From Strigamia acuminata (Eukaryota; Arthropoda; Chilopoda; Geophilomorpha; Linotaeniidae): 64,000 nt of DNA. Of the stretch, positions 1-10,603 are shown piece after piece; within the stretch, counting starts at the first letter, position 1; each line of letters opens with the position of its first letter. The notes beneath the pieces were generated by a model that was not told the DNA's origin, did not search any database, and worked only from the letters and a program-made list of their open reading frames with translations. The stretch is taken from the NCBI GenBank assembly GCA_949358305.1, contig OX442318.1, forward strand, positions 15,730,517-15,794,516, given 5' to 3'. A program made the position numbers and the translations under genes.

Positions 1-183
1 CCCCCCCCCTCCCCCCGTCCCCAAAAAACCACGCCTCGAGGAACCCCGAGGTTCGGTTTCCGACCGGGTCGCCTCTTGATCCGACTCGGGGCGCGTCACG
101 GCGCGGTCGGAGGACGGCCCTCGCCCCCAAAAACCACACTCCGGGTCACGTGGTCTCGCACTCGACTTTTTCAGTTTTCCCGT
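1..183 (+). repeat. Foldback left arm, partial (copy 1)
   Basis: The inner half of the left arm, running from the poly-C tract to CTCGACTTTTTCAG. It reappears inverted at 2240-2440. Confidence 0.85.
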
Positions 184-2239
184 TTTCGGCCCGTTACGGC
201 CAAGGACCGTAACGGGTCGAAAACGGGCCGCAACGGGTCGAAAACGGCCGCAACGGGTCGAAAACGGCCCGCACGGGCCGTTAACGGGCCGCCGACGGTC
301 CCGTCACAATCCCGTAACGGCTCGCACGGGCCGTTAACGGGCCGCCGACGGTCCCGTCACGATCCCGTCACGGCCCGTGCGGGCCGTTAACGGGCTGCCG
401 ACGGTCCCGTCACGATCCCGTCACGGCTCGTGCGGGCCGTTAACGGGCCGCCGACGGTCCCGTCACGATCCCGTCACGGCCCGTGCGGGCCGTTAACGGG
501 CTGCCGACGGTCCCGTCACGATCCCGTCAACGGCCCGCATGGAGTCGTACGGGCCGTTAACGGGCTGCCGACGGTCCCGTCACGATCCCGTCACGGCTCG
601 TGCGGGCCGTTAACGGGCCGCCGACAGTCCCGTCACGATCCCGTCACGGCCTGTGCGGGCCGTTAACGGGCCGTTAACGGGCCGTTAACGGCCCGTTAAC
701 GGCGTAAAACCAAAAACAGGATTCGAGATTAATGTCTATGAATGTTGTACGCGTTTTCACGTACGTGTTGTCGGTTGTTGATTTTTTCGATTTACGCCGT
801 AACGGCCCGTTAACGGCCCGTTAACGGCCCGTCAACGGCCCGTCAACGGCCCGCAACGGCCCGCACGGGCCGTTAACGGGCCGTCGACGATCCCGTCACG
901 ATCCCGCAACGGCCCGCACGGGCCGTTAACGGGCCGCCGACGGTCCCGTCACGGTCCCGTCACGGCGCGTGCGGGCCGTTAACGGGCCGCCGACAGTCCC
1001 GTCACGATCCCGTCACGGCCTTCGTTCCCGGACTTCGGCTCGCCGACGGCCCGTACGACCTCACGCGGGCCGTTAACGGGCCGTTAACGGGCCGTTAACG
1101 GCCCGTTAACGGCCCGTTAACGGCGTAAAACCAAAAACAGGATTCGAGATTAATGTCTATGAATGTTGTACGCGTTTTCATGTACGTGTTGTCGGTTGTT
1201 GATTTTTTCGATTCACGCCGTAACGGCCCGTTAACGGCCCGTTAACGGCCCGTCAACGGCCCGTCAACGGCCCGCAACGGCCCGCACGGGCCGTTAACGG
1301 GCCGTCGACGATCCCGTCACGATCCCGCAACGGCCCGCACGGGCCGTTAACGGGCCGCTGACGGTCCCGTCACGATCCCGCAACGGCCCGCACGGGCCGT
1401 TAACGGGCCGTCGACGGTCCCGTCACGATCCCGCAACGGCCCGCACGGGCCGTTAACGGCCCGTTAACGGCCCGTTAACGGCCCGTTAACGGGGCAAAAC
1501 CGAAAACAGGATTCGAGATTAATGTCTATGAATGTTGTACGCGTTTTCATGTACGTGTTGTCGGTTGTTGATTTTTTCGATTCACGCCGTAACGGCCCGT
1601 TAACGGCCCGTTAACGGCCCGTCAACGGCCCGTCAACGGCCCGCAACGGCCCGCACGGGCCGTTAACGGGCCGTCGACGATCCCGTCACGATCCCGCAAC
1701 GGCCCGCACGGGCCGTTAACGGGCCGCCGACGGTCCCGTCACGGTCCCGTCACGGCGCGTGCGGGCCGTTAACGGGCCGCCGACAGTCCCGTCACGATCC
1801 CGTCACGGCCTTCGTTCCCGGACTTCGGCTCGCCGACGGCCCGTACGACCTCACGCGGGCCGTTAACGGGCCGTTAACGGGCCGTTAACGGCCCGTTAAC
1901 GGCCCGTTAACGGCGTAAAACCAAAAACAGGATTCGAGATTAATGTCTATGAATGTTGTACGCGTTTTCACGTACGTGTTGTCGGTTGTTGATTTTTTCG
2001 ATTTACGCCGTTAACGGCCCGTTAACGGCCCGTTAACGGCCCGTCAACGGCCCGCATGGAGTCGTACGGGCCGTTAACGGGCCGCCGACGGTCCCGTCAC
2101 GGTCCCGTCACGGCGCGTGCGGGCCGTTAACGGGCCGCCAACGGTCCCGTCACGATCCCGTCACGGCCCGTGCGGGCCGTTAACGGGCCGCCGACGGTCC
2201 CGTCACGATCCCGTAACGGCCCGTTACGGCCAAGGGCCG
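184..2239. repeat. Minisatellite core, copy 1
   Basis: Tandem ~54-bp motifs are built on GGGCCGTTAACGGGCC, CGACGGTCCCGTCACGATCC and simple CGGCCCGTTAA runs. CCGTTAACGG is a 10-bp palindrome containing a GTTAAC site. Four AT-richer islands of about 95 bp (around 704, 1125, 1492 and 1914) begin TAAAACC and contain CAGGATTCGAGATTAATG and GTTGATTTTTTCGATT, spaced about 370 or 420 bp apart. Islands come in two flavours, GTAAAACCAAAAACAGG and GCAAAACCGAAAACAGG. Confidence 0.92.
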
Positions 2240-2605
2240 TAACGGGATAACTGAGAGAGTCGGGTGCGAGACCACGTGACCCGGAGTGTGGTTTTTGGGG
2301 GCGAGGGCCGTCCTCCGACCGCGCCGTGACGCGCCCCGGGTCGGATCAAGAGGCGACCCGGTCGGAAACCGAACCTCGGGGTTCCTCGGGGCGTGGTTTT
2401 TTGGGGACGGGGGGAGGGGGGGATTGGGTCGCGTGCTCCGACCGCGCCGCAACGCGCCGTGGGTCGGTCACCAACCTTTGTCAATATTTTATAAATTTCC
2501 ACGGAATTTCAACAATGTTTTACATAAGTCCGTCAAATCGGGCAGAAATATCCCGTACAATGTCGCTGCAATTCTGTGGAAATTTATCAGATATTGACAA
2601 AATTC
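2240..2605 (-). repeat. Foldback right arm (copy 1)
   Basis: Inverted partner of the left arm. It starts at GGGATAACTGAGAGAG and ends at GACAAAATTC. Its AT-rich end (about 2473-2605) is also a palindrome around CGGGCAGAAATATCCC. The poly-G/C tract is much shorter than in the left arm. Confidence 0.85.
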
Positions 2606-3735
2606 GGTGACGGGCGGAAGGGCGATTCCCGGGCGGAAGAGAGAGAGAGAGAGAGAAAGGGGGGACGGCCGGCGCCTACGCCGACGGGGCGCGGAGGGCG
2701 AGTGCACTGTTCACGCATGTGGGCGCGTGTGGACGCTCGATTTACTGGCGCGTTGGACAAGTCAAAAAAAATTTCCCAATGTCTGACAAAAATTCCATCG
2801 AATCACGGCAATATTTGACAACACTTGCACAGATTTTTAGCAACATTCACCGGCGAGGTCGTTGATGAACTCGCTTTACCCCGATGAATCTCGCGCGACA
2901 ACAACCCTGCGAAAATACCAAATCTCGTACGAATAATAAACACGGCGCAAACCGCACAAAAATCCACGACATAAAATCGAATGTCGTCTATCGGCACTCT
3001 CAGCATTCCCCCGGACATTTTCCGGAAGAGTTTGGTCCGGCCGGAATCCGAGGAATAGTCACTCCCAAAGTGCGGATTTTGCGGGTGCACTCGCTTCCGA
3101 AGGATAGGCAAAGCAGGCGTGCGGACGCGACGCCCGGACGCGGCCGGACGGGGACCAGTCGGCGCTTAACCTTGGGGTATGTGTGCGGATTTTGTCGGGG
3201 GCGAAAGGGTCCCGCTTTTTAACATTACGGCGGCCTATACGTTGTTTCGTTGATCGCGACTGTGATGCGGAATTTGCGGATGTTGTTTTGGCCGAGTAGT
3301 TCGTGCGACCGAGCGCGTTTTGTTCGTTGCTTTTCGGTGTTCGGTGGGTTTTGTGACCGGTCAAGGGTTTCGCTAAAACGTGGTTTTTGTGACGGGAGGG
3401 AGGGGGGATCGGTTCATGTGCTCCGAACGCGCCGCGACGCGCCGTGACTTGGGCCAAAAACGACCCGGTCGGAAACCGGGTCCCGGGCTTCGTCGAGGCG
3501 TGGTTTTTGAGAACGGGGGGAGGGGGGGATCGGGTCGCGTGCTCCGAAAGCGCCGCGACGCGCCGTGACTTGGGCCAAAAACGACCCGGTCGGAAACCGG
3601 GTCCCGGGCTTCGTCGAGGCGTGGTCCCGATCGGGACAAACTCTTCCGGAAAATGTCCGGTGGAATGTTGAGAGTGTCGATGGACGACGTTCGAGTTTAT
3701 ATCGTAAGTAAGTAAGTATCTGACAAAACTTGCAC
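2606..3735. repeat. Spacer module, copy 1
   Basis: It lies between foldback units. Contents: a GA run (2638-2658); an inverted pair at 2971-3043 and 3627-3701 sharing GGACATTTTCCGGAAGAGTTT; two direct ~120-bp repeats starting at 3379 and 3499 that contain GTGACTTGGGCCAAAAACGA; and a (GTAA) run at 3704-3718. Open frames here (for example minus 3059-3766) match no known family. Confidence 0.85.
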
Positions 3736-4117
3736 AGAATTTTGTCAACATTTGATAAATTTCCACAGAATTTAACGTTGTTTTGCTAAAACCTGCGGAA
3801 ACGTGTCTAGTCGGGCAGAAACGTCTCGTAAAATGTTGCTGAAATTCCGTGGAAATTTGTCAAAAATTGACAAAAGTTGGTGACCGACCCACATCGCGTT
3901 GCGGCGCGGTCGGAGCACGCGACCCGATCCCCCCCCCCCCCCCTCCCCCCGTCCCCAAAAAACCACGCCTCGAGGAACCCCGAGGTTCGGTTTCCGACCG
4001 GGTCGCCTCTTGATCCGACTCGGGGCGCGTCACGGCGCGGTCGGAGGACGGCCCTCGCCCCCAAAAACCACACTCCGGGTCACGTGGTCTCGCACTCGAC
4101 TTTTTCAGTTTTCCCGT
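3736..4117 (+). repeat. Foldback left arm (copy 2)
   Basis: About 380 bp whose reverse complement closely matches 6174-6539 on the far side of the core. The outer part (3736-3890) is AT-richer and is itself an imperfect palindrome: AAATTTCCACAGAATTT faces GAAATTCCGTGGAAATTT. The inner part is GC-rich and includes the poly-C tract and CCAAAAAACCACGCC. I judge arm identity by eye at about 85-90%. Confidence 0.85.
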
Positions 4118-6173
4118 TTTCGGCCCGTTACGGCCAAGGACCGTAACGGGTCGAAAACGGGCCGCAACGGGTCGAAAACGGCCGCAACGGGTCGAAAACG
4201 GCCCGCACGGGCCGTTAACGGGCCGCCGACGGTCCCGTCACAATCCCGTAACGGCTCGCACGGGCCGTTAACGGGCCGCCGACGGTCCCGTCACGATCCC
4301 GTCACGGCCCGTGCGGGCCGTTAACGGGCTGCCGACGGTCCCGTCACGATCCCGTCACGGCTCGTGCGGGCCGTTAACGGGCCGCCGACGGTCCCGTCAC
4401 GATCCCGTCACGGCCCGTGCGGGCCGTTAACGGGCTGCCGACGGTCCCGTCACGATCCCGTCAACGGCCCGCATGGAGTCGTACGGGCCGTTAACGGGCT
4501 GCCGACGGTCCCGTCACGATCCCGTCACGGCTCGTGCGGGCCGTTAACGGGCCGCCGACAGTCCCGTCACGATCCCGTCACGGCCTGTGCGGGCCGTTAA
4601 CGGGCCGTTAACGGGCCGTTAACGGCCCGTTAACGGCGTAAAACCAAAAACAGGATTCGAGATTAATGTCTATGAATGTTGTACGCGTTTTCACGTACGT
4701 GTTGTCGGTTGTTGATTTTTTCGATTTACGCCGTAACGGCCCGTTAACGGCCCGTTAACGGCCCGTCAACGGCCCGTCAACGGCCCGCAACGGCCCGCAC
4801 GGGCCGTTAACGGGCCGTCGACGATCCCGTCACGATCCCGCAACGGCCCGCACGGGCCGTTAACGGGCCGCCGACGGTCCCGTCACGGTCCCGTCACGGC
4901 GCGTGCGGGCCGTTAACGGGCCGCCGACAGTCCCGTCACGATCCCGTCACGGCCTTCGTTCCCGGACTTCGGCTCGCCGACGGCCCGTACGACCTCACGC
5001 GGGCCGTTAACGGGCCGTTAACGGGCCGTTAACGGCCCGTTAACGGCCCGTTAACGGCGTAAAACCAAAAACAGGATTCGAGATTAATGTCTATGAATGT
5101 TGTACGCGTTTTCATGTACGTGTTGTCGGTTGTTGATTTTTTCGATTCACGCCGTAACGGCCCGTTAACGGCCCGTTAACGGCCCGTCAACGGCCCGTCA
5201 ACGGCCCGCAACGGCCCGCACGGGCCGTTAACGGGCCGTCGACGATCCCGTCACGATCCCGCAACGGCCCGCACGGGCCGTTAACGGGCCGCTGACGGTC
5301 CCGTCACGATCCCGCAACGGCCCGCACGGGCCGTTAACGGGCCGTCGACGGTCCCGTCACGATCCCGCAACGGCCCGCACGGGCCGTTAACGGCCCGTTA
5401 ACGGCCCGTTAACGGCCCGTTAACGGGGCAAAACCGAAAACAGGATTCGAGATTAATGTCTATGAATGTTGTACGCGTTTTCATGTACGTGTTGTCGGTT
5501 GTTGATTTTTTCGATTCACGCCGTAACGGCCCGTTAACGGCCCGTTAACGGCCCGTCAACGGCCCGTCAACGGCCCGCAACGGCCCGCACGGGCCGTTAA
5601 CGGGCCGTCGACGATCCCGTCACGATCCCGCAACGGCCCGCACGGGCCGTTAACGGGCCGCCGACGGTCCCGTCACGGTCCCGTCACGGCGCGTGCGGGC
5701 CGTTAACGGGCCGCCGACAGTCCCGTCACGATCCCGTCACGGCCTTCGTTCCCGGACTTCGGCTCGCCGACGGCCCGTACGACCTCACGCGGGCCGTTAA
5801 CGGGCCGTTAACGGGCCGTTAACGGCCCGTTAACGGCCCGTTAACGGCGTAAAACCAAAAACAGGATTCGAGATTAATGTCTATGAATGTTGTACGCGTT
5901 TTCACGTACGTGTTGTCGGTTGTTGATTTTTTCGATTTACGCCGTTAACGGCCCGTTAACGGCCCGTTAACGGCCCGTCAACGGCCCGCATGGAGTCGTA
6001 CGGGCCGTTAACGGGCCGCCGACGGTCCCGTCACGGTCCCGTCACGGCGCGTGCGGGCCGTTAACGGGCCGCCAACGGTCCCGTCACGATCCCGTCACGG
6101 CCCGTGCGGGCCGTTAACGGGCCGCCGACGGTCCCGTCACGATCCCGTAACGGCCCGTTACGGCCAAGGGCCG
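4118..6173. repeat. Minisatellite core, copy 2
   Basis: Same as the copy 1 core (+3934), with four islands. Confidence 0.92.
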
Positions 6174-6539
6174 TAACGGGATAACTGAGAGAGTCGGGTG
6201 CGAGACCACGTGACCCGGAGTGTGGTTTTTGGGGGCGAGGGCCGTCCTCCGACCGCGCCGTGACGCGCCCCGGGTCGGATCAAGAGGCGACCCGGTCGGA
6301 AACCGAACCTCGGGGTTCCTCGGGGCGTGGTTTTTTGGGGACGGGGGGAGGGGGGGATTGGGTCGCGTGCTCCGACCGCGCCGCAACGCGCCGTGGGTCG
6401 GTCACCAACCTTTGTCAATATTTTATAAATTTCCACGGAATTTCAACAATGTTTTACATAAGTCCGTCAAATCGGGCAGAAATATCCCGTACAATGTCGC
6501 TGCAATTCTGTGGAAATTTATCAGATATTGACAAAATTC
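6174..6539 (-). repeat. Foldback right arm (copy 2)
   Basis: Same as 2240-2605, offset +3934. Confidence 0.85.
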
Positions 6540-7669
6540 GGTGACGGGCGGAAGGGCGATTCCCGGGCGGAAGAGAGAGAGAGAGAGAGAAAGGGGGGAC
6601 GGCCGGCGCCTACGCCGACGGGGCGCGGAGGGCGAGTGCACTGTTCACGCATGTGGGCGCGTGTGGACGCTCGATTTACTGGCGCGTTGGACAAGTCAAA
6701 AAAAATTTCCCAATGTCTGACAAAAATTCCATCGAATCACGGCAATATTTGACAACACTTGCACAGATTTTTAGCAACATTCACCGGCGAGGTCGTTGAT
6801 GAACTCGCTTTACCCCGATGAATCTCGCGCGACAACAACCCTGCGAAAATACCAAATCTCGTACGAATAATAAACACGGCGCAAACCGCACAAAAATCCA
6901 CGACATAAAATCGAATGTCGTCTATCGGCACTCTCAGCATTCCCCCGGACATTTTCCGGAAGAGTTTGGTCCGGCCGGAATCCGAGGAATAGTCACTCCC
7001 AAAGTGCGGATTTTGCGGGTGCACTCGCTTCCGAAGGATAGGCAAAGCAGGCGTGCGGACGCGACGCCCGGACGCGGCCGGACGGGGACCAGTCGGCGCT
7101 TAACCTTGGGGTATGTGTGCGGATTTTGTCGGGGGCGAAAGGGTCCCGCTTTTTAACATTACGGCGGCCTATACGTTGTTTCGTTGATCGCGACTGTGAT
7201 GCGGAATTTGCGGATGTTGTTTTGGCCGAGTAGTTCGTGCGACCGAGCGCGTTTTGTTCGTTGCTTTTCGGTGTTCGGTGGGTTTTGTGACCGGTCAAGG
7301 GTTTCGCTAAAACGTGGTTTTTGTGACGGGAGGGAGGGGGGATCGGTTCATGTGCTCCGAACGCGCCGCGACGCGCCGTGACTTGGGCCAAAAACGACCC
7401 GGTCGGAAACCGGGTCCCGGGCTTCGTCGAGGCGTGGTTTTTGAGAACGGGGGGAGGGGGGGATCGGGTCGCGTGCTCCGAAAGCGCCGCGACGCGCCGT
7501 GACTTGGGCCAAAAACGACCCGGTCGGAAACCGGGTCCCGGGCTTCGTCGAGGCGTGGTCCCGATCGGGACAAACTCTTCCGGAAAATGTCCGGTGGAAT
7601 GTTGAGAGTGTCGATGGACGACGTTCGAGTTTATATCGTAAGTAAGTAAGTATCTGACAAAACTTGCAC
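6540..7669. repeat. Spacer module, copy 2
   Basis: Same as 2606-3735, offset +3934. No gene seen. Confidence 0.85.
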
Positions 7670-8051
7670 AGAATTTTGTCAACATTTGATAAATTTCCAC
7701 AGAATTTAACGTTGTTTTGCTAAAACCTGCGGAAACGTGTCTAGTCGGGCAGAAACGTCTCGTAAAATGTTGCTGAAATTCCGTGGAAATTTGTCAAAAA
7801 TTGACAAAAGTTGGTGACCGACCCACATCGCGTTGCGGCGCGGTCGGAGCACGCGACCCGATCCCCCCCCCCCCCCCTCCCCCCGTCCCCAAAAAACCAC
7901 GCCTCGAGGAACCCCGAGGTTCGGTTTCCGACCGGGTCGCCTCTTGATCCGACTCGGGGCGCGTCACGGCGCGGTCGGAGGACGGCCCTCGCCCCCAAAA
8001 ACCACACTCCGGGTCACGTGGTCTCGCACTCGACTTTTTCAGTTTTCCCGT
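7670..8051 (+). repeat. Foldback left arm (copy 3)
   Basis: Same arm as at 3736-4117, offset +3934, with a 15-C tract. Confidence 0.85.
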
Positions 8052-10270
8052 TTTCGGCCCGTTACGGCCAAGGACCGTAACGGGTCGAAAACGGGCCGCA
8101 ACGGGTCGAAAACGGCCGCAACGGGTCGAAAACGGCCCGCACGGGCCGTTAACGGGCCGCCGACGGTCCCGTCACAATCCCGTAACGGCTCGCACGGGCC
8201 GTTAACGGGCCGCCGACGGTCCCGTCACGATCCCGTCACGGCCCGTGCGGGCCGTTAACGGGCTGCCGACGGTCCCGTCACGATCCCGTCACGGCTCGTG
8301 CGGGCCGTTAACGGGCCGCCGACGGTCCCGTCACGATCCCGTCACGGCCCGTGCGGGCCGTTAACGGGCTGCCGACGGTCCCGTCACGATCCCGTCAACG
8401 GCCCGCATGGAGTCGTACGGGCCGTTAACGGGCTGCCGACGGTCCCGTCACGATCCCGTCACGGCTCGTGCGGGCCGTTAACGGGCCGCCGACAGTCCCG
8501 TCACGATCCCGTCACGGCCTGTGCGGGCCGTTAACGGGCCGTTAACGGGCCGTTAACGGCCCGTTAACGGCGTAAAACCAAAAACAGGATTCGAGATTAA
8601 TGTCTATGAATGTTGTACGCGTTTTCACGTACGTGTTGTCGGTTGTTGATTTTTTCGATTTACGCCGTAACGGCCCGTTAACGGCCCGTTAACGGCCCGT
8701 CAACGGCCCGTCAACGGCCCGCAACGGCCCGCACGGGCCGTTAACGGGCCGTCGACGATCCCGTCACGATCCCGCAACGGCCCGCACGGGCCGTTAACGG
8801 GCCGCTGACGGTCCCGTCACGATCCCGTCACGGCCTTCGTTCCCGGACTTCGGCTCGCCGACGGCCCGTACGACCTCACGCGGGCCGTTAACGGGCCGTT
8901 AACGGCCCGTTAACGGCCCGTTAACGGCGTAAAACCAAAAACAGGATTCGAGATTAATGTCTATGAATGTTGTACGCGTTTTCATGTACGTGTTGTCGGT
9001 TGTTGATTTTTTCGATTCACGCCGTAACGGCCCGTTAACGGCCCGTTAACGGCCCGTCAACGGCCCGTCAACGGCCCGCAACGGCCCGCACGGGCCGTTA
9101 ACGGGCCGTCGACGATCCCGTCACGATCCCGCAACGGCCCGCACGGGCCGTTAACGGGCCGCTGACGGTCCCGTCACGATCCCGCAACGGCCCGCACGGG
9201 CCGTTAACGGGCCGTCGACGATCCCGTCACGATCCCGCAACGGCCCGCACGGGCCGTTAACGGGCCGCTGACGGTCCCGTCACGATCCCGCAACGGCCCG
9301 CACGGGCCGTTAACGGGCCGTCGACGGTCCCGTCACGATCCCGCAACGGCCCGCACGGGCCGTTAACGGCCCGTTAACGGCCCGTTAACGGCCCGTTAAC
9401 GGGGCAAAACCGAAAACAGGATTCGAGATTAATGTCTATGAATGTTGTACGCGTTTTCATGTACGTGTTGTCGGTTGTTGATTTTTTCGATTCACGCCGT
9501 AACGGCCCGTTAACGGCCCGTTAACGGCCCGTCAACGGCCCGTCAACGGCCCGCAACGGCCCGCACGGGCCGTTAACGGGCCGTCGACGATCCCGTCACG
9601 ATCCCGCAACGGCCCGCACGGGCCGTTAACGGGCCGCCGACGGTCCCGTCACGGTCCCGTCACGGCGCGTGCGGGCCGTTAACGGGCCGCCGACAGTCCC
9701 GTCACGATCCCGTCACGGCCTTCGTTCCCGGACTTCGGCTCGCCGACGGCCCGTACGACCTCACGCGGGCCGTTAACGGGCCGTTAACGGGCCGTTAACG
9801 GCCCGTTAACGGCCCGTTAACGGCGTAAAACCAAAAACAGGATTCGAGATTAATGTCTATGAATGTTGTACGCGTTTTCATGTACGTGTTGTCGGTTGTT
9901 GATTTTTTCGATTCACGCCGTAACGGCCCGTTAACGGCCCGTTAACGGCCCGTCAACGGCCCGTCAACGGCCCGCAACGGCCCGCACGGGCCGTTAACGG
10001 GCCGTCGACGATCCCGTCACGATCCCGCAACGGCCCGCACGGGCCGTTAACGGGCCGCTGACGGTCCCGTCACGATCCCGCAACGGCCCGCACGGGCCGT
10101 TAACGGGCCGTCGACGGTCCCGTCACGATCCCGCAACGGCCCGCACGGGCCGTTAACGGCCCGTTAACGGCCCGTTAACGGCCCGTTAACGGGGCAAAAC
10201 CGAAAACAGGATTCGAGATTAATGTCTATGAATGTTGTACGCGTTTTCATGTACGTGTTGTCGGTTGTTG
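8052..10270. repeat. Minisatellite core, copy 3, first part
   Basis: Same motifs with five islands (about 8568, 8928, 9404, 9825 and 10195). The last is split by copia-1 inside GTTGATTTTTTCGATT. An extra run of alternating GTCGACGATCC and CTGACGGTCC motifs at about 9100-9350 lengthens this core relative to copies 1 and 2. Confidence 0.92.
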
Positions 10271-10275
10271 ATTTT
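10271..10275. other. Target-site duplication ATTTT (copia-1, left)
   Basis: Matches 16663-16667. The intact target GATTTTTTCG is present in the other islands, which confirms the insertion point. Confidence 0.9.
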
Positions 10276-10536
10276 TGTTGAAAGTATGGATTGATGAACA
10301 AATTCCAGGCCAAAAGTGAGTAAAAGAACAAGATTTAATCATCTCATGCAAGCATGAGAACAAGTAAAAACAACAGTTGCCAAGCAGTTAAAAAACAACT
10401 CCAACTACGGTAACCCAATTGATACATCAATGTTTACATGATAATAAACTATAAAATCATAAATAATTACAAATCAAACATGTGTAACATCAATAATCAA
10501 TTGCATATCACAAATCTCGGAGAACAAAAGCCAACA
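10276..10536 (-). repeat. Copia-1 3' LTR
   Basis: 261 bp, the downstream LTR in element orientation. It appears identical to 16402-16662. It is AT-rich, in sharp contrast to its GC-rich surroundings. TG...CA ends are present on either strand. Confidence 0.95.
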
Positions 10537-10549
10537 GAGCCCCCCATTC
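10537..10549 (-). other. Copia-1 polypurine tract
   Basis: The minus strand reads GAATGGGGGGCTC directly before the 3' LTR, the expected position for plus-strand priming. The run of six G is the likely core. Confidence 0.7.
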
Positions 10550-10603
10550 TCCGAGACATGACTCAATCATATAACAAGATATAACAAAAGTAAATGCGAA
10601 AAC
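10550..10603 (-). other. Copia-1 3' untranslated segment
   Basis: A short non-coding segment between the Gag-Pol stop and the polypurine tract. No further frame such as env is present, as usual for copia. Confidence 0.7.

Larger units (their letters stand above)
1..3934. repeat. GC array copy 1
   Basis: This copy enters the window inside the poly-C tract of the left arm. It contains a partial left arm (1-183), core (184-2239), right arm (2240-2605), spacer (2606-3735) and the start of the next left arm. The tract that ends it (3929-3943) has 15 C. Confidence 0.9.
3935..7868. repeat. GC array copy 2
   Basis: A full copy, offset +3934 from copy 1, with no difference seen where compared. The poly-C tract that ends it (7863-7877) also has 15 C, so copies 1 and 2 are the most recent pair. 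Confidence 0.9.

Noticed and set aside
184-2239. CRISPR-like array
   Set aside because: The repeats are direct tandem minisatellite with no unique spacers of constant length and no cas genes, in eukaryotic sequence.
3059-3766. 235-codon minus-strand frame repeated in each GC spacer
   Set aside because: It crosses the inverted and direct repeats of the spacer, has low-complexity Arg/Pro/Gly composition and no recognisable domain. Frames in GC-rich repeats with few stops are expected by chance.
3899-4600. Arg/Pro-rich frames across the left arm and minisatellite
   Set aside because: They translate tandem repeats, and the frame changes when the poly-C tract changes from 15 to 16 C, so no coding constraint is present.
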